DNA of 64,000 nucleotides, from contig NZ_CP094241.1 in the NCBI RefSeq assembly GCF_022749495.1, positions 1,798,001 through 1,862,000 on the forward strand. The letters are read 5' to 3'. Source of the stretch: Neisseria macacae ATCC 33926. GTDB taxonomy: Bacteria > Pseudomonadota > Gammaproteobacteria > Burkholderiales > Neisseriaceae. Positions 56,860 through 64,000 of this stretch are shown here, piece by piece. Under the pieces are notes generated by a model. It saw nothing but the letters and a program-made list of their open reading frames with translations. It was not told the DNA's origin and searched no databases. Each line of letters starts with the position of its first letter. Position 1 is the first letter of the stretch. The translations under genes were made by a program, and so were the position numbers.

Positions 56860-57480
56860 ATGGCAGTACGTTCAAAATCATCAAAAGCCTGGCTTCACGA
56901 ACACGTCAACGATCATTACGTCCACATGGCGCAAAAAGACGGCTATCGTGCCCGCGCCGCATATAAACTGCTGGAAATCAACGAAAAAGACAAATTAATC
57001 AAACCCGGCACGGTTTTGGCGGATTTAGGCAGCGCGCCGGGCAGCTGGTCGCAAGTAGCGGCAAAACTGGTCGGCAATTCAGGGCGCGTGTTCGCATTGG
57101 ATATCCTGCCTATGGATGAAATAGAAGGCGTTTCTTTTATTCAGGGCGACTTCAGGGAGGACGAAGTATTAGCGCAATTTGAAACCCTGCTGGACGCCCG
57201 CCCACTAGACCTTGTAATTTGCGATATGGCACCCAATATGTCGGGTAACGCCATAACCGACCAAGCCCGCAGCTTTTACTTGTGCGAACTGGCTTTGGAT
57301 TTTGCCGCCAATCATTTGAAAACGGGCGGCAGCTTTTTGGTGAAGGTATTTCAGGGAGCGGGCTATCAGGAATATATGGCAGCCATGCGCGAAATCTTCG
57401 GAACGGTGCAGACGCGCAAGCCCGAAGCATCACGCAATCGTTCCAGTGAGATTTATTTATTAGGAAAAAATAAACGCTGA
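56860..57480 (+). CDS. rlmE: 23S rRNA 2'-O-methyltransferase (Um2552)
   Basis: Methylates U2552 in the 50S A-loop using S-adenosylmethionine. The 206 residues match RlmE/FtsJ. SAM motif: VLADLGSAPGSWSQVAAKLV (about 51-70). Catalytic tetrad residues are seen in RARAAYKLLEI (Lys), VICDMAPNMSGN (Asp), FLVKVFQGAGYQ (Lys) and SSEIYLLGKN (Glu). The gene is 64 bp upstream of ftsH on the same strand, the conserved rlmE-ftsH operon. TACAAT at 56824-56829 may be its -10. Confidence 0.97.
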   Translation: MAVRSKSSKAWLHEHVNDHYVHMAQKDGYRARAAYKLLEINEKDKLIKPGTVLADLGSAPGSWSQVAAKLVGNSGRVFALDILPMDEIEGVSFIQGDFREDEVLAQFETLLDARPLDLVICDMAPNMSGNAITDQARSFYLCELALDFAANHLKTGGSFLVKVFQGAGYQEYMAAMREIFGTVQTRKPEASRNRSSEIYLLGKNKR

Positions 57481-57544
57481 CAATACAGGCAGCGTGTTTT
57501 AAAATCTTCCTTTCGTTTATCTTAATATCATGGAGTCTGGCTAA

Positions 57545-59536
57545 GTGGGGAATACCTTTAAGTCCATCCTGTTATGGGTCGCTTTGTGCGTCGGTCTGAT
57601 GGCTGCGTTCAACGCACTGACCAGCAAGCAGGAAAACAAGCAGCAAATCGAATACTCTCAATTTATCCAACAGGTAAACAACGGTGAAGTGAGCAACGTC
57701 AAAATCGAAGGCTCCGCCATCATCGGCTATCTGATCAAAGGCGAACGTACCGATAAATCCACTTTCTTCACCAATGCGCCTTTAGACGATAATTTGGTCA
57801 AAACGCTTTTGGACAATAAAGTCCGCGTCAACGTTATCCCTGAAGAAAAACCGAGTATCTTTACCAGCCTGGTTTTCAGCCTGCTGCCGGTATTGCTGCT
57901 GATTGGTGCATGGTTCTACTTCATGCGTATGCAGAACGGCGGCGGTGGCAAGGGCGGCGCATTCTCTTTCGGTAAAAGCCGCGCCCGCCTGATGGACAAA
58001 GAAACCAATAAAGTTACCTTTGCCGATGTTGCCGGTTGTGATGAAGTAAAAGAAGAAGTACAAGAAATCGTTGATTATCTGAAATCCCCCAACCGCTATC
58101 AAAGCTTGGGTGGTCGCGTTCCGCACGGCATTTTGCTGGCAGGAAGCCCGGGCACCGGTAAAACTTTGCTGGCAAAAGCCATCGCAGGCGAAGCCGGTGT
58201 GCCGTTTTTCAGCATTTCAGGCTCCGACTTTGTTGAAATGTTCGTCGGCGTCGGTGCAAGCCGCGTGCGCGATATGTTTGAACAAGCGAAGAAAAACGCC
58301 CCTTGTATCATTTTCATTGACGAAATCGACGCTGTCGGCCGTCAACGCGGTGCCGGCTTGGGCGGCAGCAACGACGAACGTGAACAAACCTTGAACCAAC
58401 TTTTGGTCGAGATGGACGGTTTTGAAAGCAATCATACCGTTATCGTCATCGCCGCAACCAACCGTCCCGACGTACTGGATCCGGCATTGCAACGCCCAGG
58501 CCGCTTCGACCGTCAGGTTGTTGTTCCGCTGCCCGATATCCGCGGTCGCGAGCAAATCCTGAAAGTCCACGCGAAAAAAGTACCTTTGGACGAATCCGTA
58601 GATTTGACATCATTGGCACGCGGCACACCCGGCTTCTCCGGTGCGGATTTGGCCAACTTGGTCAATGAAGCCGCCCTGTTTGCAGGCCGCCGCAACAAAA
58701 TCAAAGTTGACCAAAGCGATTTTGAAGATGCCAAAGACAAAATCTATATGGGTCCCGAACGCCGCAGCATGGTAATGCACGAAGACGAAAAACGTGCGAC
58801 TGCCTACCATGAAGCAGGTCATGCAATTGTTGCCGAAAGTCTGCCGTTTACCGATCCGGTTCACAAAGTGACCATTATGCCGCGCGGCCGTGCGCTCGGT
58901 TTGACTTGGCAGCTTCCCGAACGCGACCGTATCAGCATGTATAAAGACCAAATGCTGAGCCAATTGTCGATTCTGTTTGGCGGACGCATTGCCGAAGACA
59001 TCTTCGTCGGCCGTATTTCTACCGGCGCATCCAACGATTTCGAACGTGCCACCCAAATGGCGCGCGAGATGGTCACCCGTTACGGCATGAGCGATAAAAT
59101 GGGCGTGATGGTTTATACGGAAAACGAAGACGAAGTATTCTTGGGACGCAGCATTACCCGTTCCCAAAACATTTCCGAAAAAACCCAACAAGAAATCGAC
59201 GCAGAAATTCGCCGCATCTTGGATGAGCAGTATCAAGTAGCTTACAAAATCCTTGATGAAAACCGCGATAAGATGGAAATTATGTGTAAAGCCTTGATGG
59301 ATTGGGAAACCATAGACCGCGATCAAGTGCTGGAAATTATGGCAGGCAAGCAACCCAGCCCGCCTAAAGACTACAGTCACAATCTGCGCCAGGACAATCC
59401 GGAACAATCTGAAACCAAAGAGGCTACACAAGCTCCGGAAGCAATCAGTCAGCATGAACCTGCTTCCACAGAAACAGCTCAAGAGCCAACTGTTAAAGCC
59501 CAAGAGTTATCTGACAAACCGGAAGACCAAGCTTAA
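57545..59536 (+). CDS. ftsH: ATP-dependent zinc metalloprotease FtsH
   Basis: Membrane-anchored AAA protease that degrades unstable and misassembled membrane proteins. 663 residues: helix 1 about 6-24, a periplasmic loop, helix 2 about 99-119 ([20 protein letters not shown]). The AAA domain has [18 protein letters not shown], the pore motif region [14 protein letters not shown], Walker [16 protein letters not shown] and the SRH arginines. The zinc site is [15 protein letters not shown]. The C-terminus is a Gln/Glu/Pro-rich tail. The start codon is GTG at 57545 (GTGGGGAATACC). Confidence 0.98.
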   Translation: MGNTFKSILLWVALCVGLMAAFNALTSKQENKQQIEYSQFIQQVNNGEVSNVKIEGSAIIGYLIKGERTDKSTFFTNAPLDDNLVKTLLDNKVRVNVIPEEKPSIFTSLVFSLLPVLLLIGAWFYFMRMQNGGGGKGGAFSFGKSRARLMDKETNKVTFADVAGCDEVKEEVQEIVDYLKSPNRYQSLGGRVPHGILLAGSPGTGKTLLAKAIAGEAGVPFFSISGSDFVEMFVGVGASRVRDMFEQAKKNAPCIIFIDEIDAVGRQRGAGLGGSNDEREQTLNQLLVEMDGFESNHTVIVIAATNRPDVLDPALQRPGRFDRQVVVPLPDIRGREQILKVHAKKVPLDESVDLTSLARGTPGFSGADLANLVNEAALFAGRRNKIKVDQSDFEDAKDKIYMGPERRSMVMHEDEKRATAYHEAGHAIVAESLPFTDPVHKVTIMPRGRALGLTWQLPERDRISMYKDQMLSQLSILFGGRIAEDIFVGRISTGASNDFERATQMAREMVTRYGMSDKMGVMVYTENEDEVFLGRSITRSQNISEKTQQEIDAEIRRILDEQYQVAYKILDENRDKMEIMCKALMDWETIDRDQVLEIMAGKQPSPPKDYSHNLRQDNPEQSETKEATQAPEAISQHEPASTETAQEPTVKAQELSDKPEDQA

Positions 59537-59549
59537 TCGCACAAAAGAA

Positions 59550-59578
59550 AACGGCAGCCTAAAAGCTGCCGTTTTTTT
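59550..59578 (+). terminator. Intrinsic terminator after ftsH
   Basis: AACGGCAGCC-TAAAA-GGCTGCCGTT-like stem (AACGGCAGCCTAAAAGCTGC at 59550 onward) followed by seven T, 14 bases after the ftsH stop. Confidence 0.85.
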
Positions 59579-59615
59579 GTTTGCCTCACCCTATTTTAGG
59601 GCTGATATCAACAAT

Positions 59616-59822
59616 TATAGTGGATTAACTTTAAACCAGTACGGCGTTGCCTTGCCGTAATATCTGTATTGTCTGCGGCTTCGTCGCCTTGTCCTGATTT
59701 ATAGTGGATTAAAATAAAAATGAGACAAGGCGGCAACGCCCGCCGTGTACGGGTAGTACATAAGGGCGTTAGCAACGCCGTATCATTGCAATTTTAATCC
59801 ACCATAAATTTAATCCACTATA
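59616..59822. repeat. Internally deleted Correia repeat with a second miniature element nested in it
   Basis: The outer Correia repeat runs inverted from TATAGTGGATTAACTTTAAA to AAATTTAATCCACTATA and lacks about 70 bp of its core. At its right TA it is split by a second element (about 59701-59805) with ends TAGTGGATTAAAAT and ATTTTAATCCACCA and an unrelated core (GAGACAAGGCGGCAACGCCC at 59721). TA is duplicated at both junctions. Otherwise 59537-59960 holds only the ftsH terminator and a reverse DUS core at about 59906. Confidence 0.85.
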
Positions 59823-59960
59823 AATCCAACGGAACGCAACCAAAAATCGCAAGCCTGCCATACAACCAAGCCAAAGCCCGTTTTCACTCCAAGCTCCCCA
59901 CCGTTTTCAGACGACCTCTGCTATGATTACGCCTTCTGTCCGTACTTCCCTCCTTTTATC

Positions 59961-62900
59961 ATGCCCGCTAACGCCTCCATTCCAGCATTCGATCCCCTAA
60001 GCATCCCCATAGCAGGTACCAATCTGATTGAAGCCTCTGCCGGCACGGGCAAAACCTACGGCATTGCGGCTTTGTTCACGCGCTTGGTCGTGCTTGAACA
60101 GATGCCGGTCGAAAGCATTTTGACCGTTACTTTTACCAAGGCGGCAACGGCGGAATTGAAAACCCGTTTGCGCGCACGTTTGGACGAAGTATTGCAGGCT
60201 TTGGAGAGCGTGGAGGATACGGACAATCTTTCAGACGACCTTGAAGCATACTGCCGAGACAATCATCCGGGCGATGTGTTTCTGACCGGTTTGCTCAAAC
60301 AGGCATTGGCTCAAGAAAGTCGGGCGCGGCTGATTGTCCGCCTCAAGGCTGCCATCGGGCAATTCGACAACGCCGCGATTTATACCATTCACGGCTTCTG
60401 CCAACGCATTTTGCGCGATTATGCATTTTTGTGCCGCGTGCCTATGGATGTTGAGTTGACCGAAGACAACCGCGACCGCCTGCTGATTCCCGCTCAAGAT
60501 TTTTGGCGCGACCGCATCGTCAATCATCCCGTTTTAGCGAAGTTGGTATTCCAACGCCGCCAAACGCCGCAAACCATGTTGGCGGCAATACAAAAGTTCG
60601 TCAGCCGTCCGTATTTGGTTTTCAGACGACCCGAAGCAGACTTAATCGCCGCGCAGGAAAACTTTCGGAAAACATGGGAAAAAGTGCGTTCCAAACTGGA
60701 CGCTTTGGAAGAAACATTCTGGCGCATCCGTCCGATATTAAATGGGCAATCCTATCAAGAAAAAACATTCAAGACCGTCTTTCTCGAACTCCACTCCGCC
60801 TCCCAATCCGATGCCCTTCCTTCTTTTAGCAAAACGACGGCAGAAAAGCTGCCCATGTTTGCCGTAGAAGCTTTAGCGTCCAAAGTCAAAAAAGGCAATA
60901 CTCCCGATGCTGCCGCCTTTGCCGATTTGCAGATATTGGCGAATCTCGGCGCGGATTCGGCTGCCATCGCGCAAGCCGAAGAAGAGACGCTTACCCTGCT
61001 CCACCTCGACCTGCTCGACCATCTTAATGCCAGTCTGAACGAACAGAAAAAATCCAAGCGCGAACGCGGTTTCGACGATTTGCTGCTTGATGTTTACGAC
61101 GCATTAACCGACAACCCGCAGGCCGATTCACTGGCTCAGGCGGTAGCTCAAAACTGGCGAATCGCTTTGATTGACGAATTTCAAGACACCGACCCGCTGC
61201 AATACGAAATCTTCCGAAAAATCTTCATCAGCCAAAACAAGCCTTTATTCTTAGTCGGAGACCCGAAACAAGCCATTTACAGCTTTCGCGGCGCCGACAT
61301 TTACGCCTATCTGCAAGCCGCAGCAGACGCGCAACACAGCTACACGCTGGCGACCAATTACCGCAGCCATGCCAAGCTAATTAACGGCATAGGCGCATTG
61401 TTCCGCTGCAAAAACCGTCCTTTCGTCTTAGACGGCATAGACTATACCGAAGTCGGCGCCGCACGTTCCGAAAGCCGGCTTTCGCCGCCCCAAACCGCCA
61501 TACAGATACGCTGGCTCAACGGCAAAGACGACGAAGTGCTCAACAAAGACATCTTGCGCCGCCGTGCCTCCGAATATTGCGCCGACGAAATCGCCCACAC
61601 GCTCAACGAAGCTGCCGAAGGTCGTCTGAAATTCAAAAACAGACCGGTCGTTTCAGGCGATATTGCCGTCTTGGTCAGGACGTTTAACGAAGGCGTGATG
61701 ATAGCAAAAGCGCTGAAAACGCGCGGCATACAAAGCGTTTTACTCTCAAGGGAATCGGTTTTCACCACGCCGGAAGCCCTCGCCCTTGCCGCGCTGTTGG
61801 ATTATTGGCTCAATCCCGGACAAATCGGCTCGCTGCGCTTCGTCTTATCCGGCACATTGTTCGGCTACGACGCGCAAGCCTTGTATCAACTCAACCACAA
61901 CGAAGCCGAATTATTAAACTGGATAAACACCTCCGCCGAATCCGTTGCCATTTGGCGGAAAAGCGGGATTTATGCCGCGCTGCAACACTTCTCCTCGTTG
62001 CACGGCATCGAAACCGAATTGCTTGCACGCGGCGACGAGCGCGGCCTCACCAATTTCCATCAGCTTTTAGAGTGTCTCTCCGAAGAAGAAGGACAAAGCC
62101 TCAGTCCCGCTGCCCTACATCAATGGCTCAACGACCAAATCAGTCTGGCGCAAGACCGATCTGTCGGCGAATCAGGGCTGTTACGGCTTGAAAGCGACGA
62201 AGCACTGGTCAAAATTGTCACCATGCATGCCTCCAAAGGTTTGCAATATCCTTTGGTCTATTGCCCTTTCGTTTGGGACGCGAAAGACATGAAGCCCGCC
62301 GATTGGCAAATCCTCCACACCGCCGACCACACCACGGAACTGCTTGCCAAATCGCAACTCAACGATGAAGACCGTATCCACCTTGCCGACGAAGAAATGG
62401 CGGAACGCCTGCGCCTGCTGTACGTCGCGCTGACCCGTGCCGAAGAGCAGCTCGTCCTTTATGCCGCCCATTGCGGCGATACCGCCGATTCCCCTTTCGC
62501 CTACCTGCTTGAAGGCAGCACCGACAGCAATCAGGTGTCTACCCGCCAAGCTTATGAACAAGAACGCAAAGCAAACAAAGCCCTAGGCGAGCTGCAAATG
62601 CTGAAAAACAACTGGCTGCGTTTCCTCAAAAATCCTCCCGAACATACCGACTTCAGCTTTTCCGAAGACGCGCCGCAACCCGCTGCCGCGCAAAACCGCC
62701 ATCTTTCAGACGACCTCTATCAAGCCGCCGTTATCCCCGCCCGCGGATTTCAGTTCATCCGGCATACCAGCTTTACCGGCCTCAGCCGCCAAGTCAAAAC
62801 CCGAGACGACGAACGCGAAGAATTACAACCCGCACTCGATCCCGCAGAAACCGCCGCCGAAACAGAAAGGTCGTCTGAAACCGCCCTCCCCGTTTCAGAC

Positions 62901-63602
62901 GACCTCCCGAATACCGACATCCACCATTTCCCGCGCGGCGCCAACGCTGGCGTCTGCCTGCATGAAATGTTGGAAAAATTCGACTTTGCCCAAAGCACCG
63001 AAAGCCAAAGCAGCCTGATAGCCGAAACCTTGACCCGCTACGGCTTCGACCTACTCTGGACAGATGCCGTCAAACAAATGCTCGACACCTGCCGCAAAAC
63101 GCGCCTTGTTGCACAAAGCCTGTCTGAAATCCCACCCGAGCGCCTCCTTCCGGAAATGGGATTTACCCTCTACACCGAAGACTTCAAACTCCATGACCTG
63201 CGCCGCTGGTTTGCCCGCGAAAACAGTTCACTGCCGCCGGAATGCATCGAAGCCGCAGAAAGATTAGATTTCCAAGACGTACAAGGTTTTCTCAACGGCT
63301 TCATCGACATGGTCTGCCAAGATTCAGACGACCTTGTGTGCATCATCGATTACAAATCCAACCATCTGGGCGACAGCGCCGAAGCCTATACGCAACAAGC
63401 CATGAACGAAGCCGTAGCAGACCACCACTACTACCTGCAAGCGCTCATCTACGCCATCGCCGTGGCCCGCTATTTCAAACTGCGCGGCAAACCGTTACCC
63501 AAAATCGCCATCCGATACCTCTTCCTGCGCGGATTGGACGGCACGGACAACGGCATCTGGCAATGGGACTTGGATACCGAATCCTTAGCACAATGGCTGT
63601 AA
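59961..63602 (+). CDS. recB: Exodeoxyribonuclease V beta subunit
   Basis: Helicase-nuclease subunit of RecBCD, which resects double-strand breaks and loads RecA. The 1213 residues match RecB. Walker A: IEASAGTGKTYGIAALFTRL (about 23-42). Motif II: LIDEFQDTDPLQYEIFRKIF; motif III: VGDPKQAIYSFRGADIYAYL; motif V: VTMHASKGLQYPLVYCPFVW; motif VI: RLLYVALTRAEEQLVLYAAH. The C-terminal nuclease has GFLNGFIDMVCQ and IIDYKSNHLG (Asp, Asp-x-Lys). The gene carries several DUS cores internally. No other rec genes lie in the window. Confidence 0.98.
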   Translation: MPANASIPAFDPLSIPIAGTNLIEASAGTGKTYGIAALFTRLVVLEQMPVESILTVTFTKAATAELKTRLRARLDEVLQALESVEDTDNLSDDLEAYCRDNHPGDVFLTGLLKQALAQESRARLIVRLKAAIGQFDNAAIYTIHGFCQRILRDYAFLCRVPMDVELTEDNRDRLLIPAQDFWRDRIVNHPVLAKLVFQRRQTPQTMLAAIQKFVSRPYLVFRRPEADLIAAQENFRKTWEKVRSKLDALEETFWRIRPILNGQSYQEKTFKTVFLELHSASQSDALPSFSKTTAEKLPMFAVEALASKVKKGNTPDAAAFADLQILANLGADSAAIAQAEEETLTLLHLDLLDHLNASLNEQKKSKRERGFDDLLLDVYDALTDNPQADSLAQAVAQNWRIALIDEFQDTDPLQYEIFRKIFISQNKPLFLVGDPKQAIYSFRGADIYAYLQAAADAQHSYTLATNYRSHAKLINGIGALFRCKNRPFVLDGIDYTEVGAARSESRLSPPQTAIQIRWLNGKDDEVLNKDILRRRASEYCADEIAHTLNEAAEGRLKFKNRPVVSGDIAVLVRTFNEGVMIAKALKTRGIQSVLLSRESVFTTPEALALAALLDYWLNPGQIGSLRFVLSGTLFGYDAQALYQLNHNEAELLNWINTSAESVAIWRKSGIYAALQHFSSLHGIETELLARGDERGLTNFHQLLECLSEEEGQSLSPAALHQWLNDQISLAQDRSVGESGLLRLESDEALVKIVTMHASKGLQYPLVYCPFVWDAKDMKPADWQILHTADHTTELLAKSQLNDEDRIHLADEEMAERLRLLYVALTRAEEQLVLYAAHCGDTADSPFAYLLEGSTDSNQVSTRQAYEQERKANKALGELQMLKNNWLRFLKNPPEHTDFSFSEDAPQPAAAQNRHLSDDLYQAAVIPARGFQFIRHTSFTGLSRQVKTRDDEREELQPALDPAETAAETERSSETALPVSDDLPNTDIHHFPRGANAGVCLHEMLEKFDFAQSTESQSSLIAETLTRYGFDLLWTDAVKQMLDTCRKTRLVAQSLSEIPPERLLPEMGFTLYTEDFKLHDLRRWFARENSSLPPECIEAAERLDFQDVQGFLNGFIDMVCQDSDDLVCIIDYKSNHLGDSAEAYTQQAMNEAVADHHYYLQALIYAIAVARYFKLRGKPLPKIAIRYLFLRGLDGTDNGIWQWDLDTESLAQWL

Positions 63603-63612
63603 ATGGAATGGA

Positions 63613-63661
63613 AAAGGTCGTCTGAAAATATACGCGCAAGCGTTTTCAGACGACCTTTACT
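63613..63661 (+). terminator. Inverted-DUS terminator after recB
   Basis: AAAAGGTCGTCTGAAAATA and GTTTTCAGACGACCTTTAC with a 12-base loop, 11 bases past the recB stop. Confidence 0.75.
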
Positions 63662-63673
63662 TGGTGTTCATAA

Positions 63674-63830
63674 TATAGTGGATTAAATTTAAATCAGGAC
63701 AAGGCGACGAAGCCGCAGACAGTACAGATAGTACGGAACCGATTCACTTGGTGCTTCAGCACCTTAGAGAATCGTTCTCTTTGAGCTAAGGCGAGACAAC
63801 GCCGTACTGGTTTAAAGTTAATCCACTATA
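63674..63830. repeat. Correia repeat (CREE)
   Basis: A 157-bp full-length copy from TATAGTGGATTAAATTTAAA to TTAATCCACTATA. The remaining 170 bases to the window end hold a DUS pair (about 63944-63982) and no gene. Confidence 0.93.
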
Positions 63831-64000
63831 CGTGCAAGCGTTTTCAGACGACATTTGCTTTGTATTCATGCAATAAACCAGCACCTGTTTATTGTCTGTA
63901 CTTCCCTTGCCTTATCCCGTCCTACGTTTCATCCGCAAACAAAAAGGTCGTCTGAAATCCCGATATCGGTTTCAGGCGACCTGAGAAACTCGAATTATTT

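Overview
The window is chromosomal DNA of a Neisseria. Copies of the DNA uptake sequence (DUS) core GTCGTCTGAA are very frequent, usually as AGGTCGTCTGAA, with a minority as AGGCCGTCTGAA. The first form is the dialect I associate with the N. mucosa / N. sicca group. Inverted DUS pairs form the terminators of most transcription units. Correia repeats and Neisseria-type gene neighbourhoods (folB/plsY divergence, leuC-leuD-leuB spread over 6 kb) fit the same assignment; a species name cannot be read from the sequence.

Layout. 0-12 kb: core metabolism, with gshA (cut by the window edge), leuC, leuD and leuB, a YceI protein, a periplasmic cyclophilin, an NCS2 permease, dapA and bamC. 12-13 kb: gene-free, holding an IS3 remnant, GC hairpins and a Correia repeat. 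13-24 kb: a 1277-residue FAD/Fe-S dehydrogenase, the SRP RNA gene with its promoter and terminator, a DMT transporter, a NUDIX hydrolase, folB, plsY, a patatin-like lipoprotein, queH and pncB. 24-29 kb: an IS630-type element, then three genes that look like a residue of an aryl-polyene-type cluster, broken up by Correia repeats. 28.6-36.7 kb (minus strand): a secreted small protein, a Tat-dependent FAD oxidoreductase, two tandem ~600-residue lipoproteins of unknown function with an internal duplication, and a tight DUF4178 / 48-residue peptide / SpeD operon.

37.2-52.3 kb is the most unusual part: a complete type I-C CRISPR-Cas locus (cas3, cas5, cas8c, cas7, cas4, cas1, cas2, array of 8 repeats) interrupted by two further anti-phage modules. 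A Gabija-type pair (OLD-family nuclease plus UvrD-like helicase) sits between cas3 and cas5. A Shedu-like (DUF4263) nuclease sits between cas4 and cas1. Between the helicase and cas5 is a two-repeat degenerate mini-array that keeps a crRNA-like 5' handle and ends at the cas5 ribosome binding site; it may be a crRNA-like regulator or a relic. The inserted modules are visibly more AT-rich than the cas genes. The cas genes carry perfect DUS cores of three other Neisseriaceae dialects that I did not see elsewhere in the window, suggesting the locus moved through related genera. An IS3 element lies just beyond the array.

52-64 kb returns to core genes: ubiE, a DUF971 protein, small membrane and lipoprotein genes, a CAP-domain protein, yhbY, rlmE-ftsH, a Correia repeat with a second element nested in it, recB, and a final Correia repeat.
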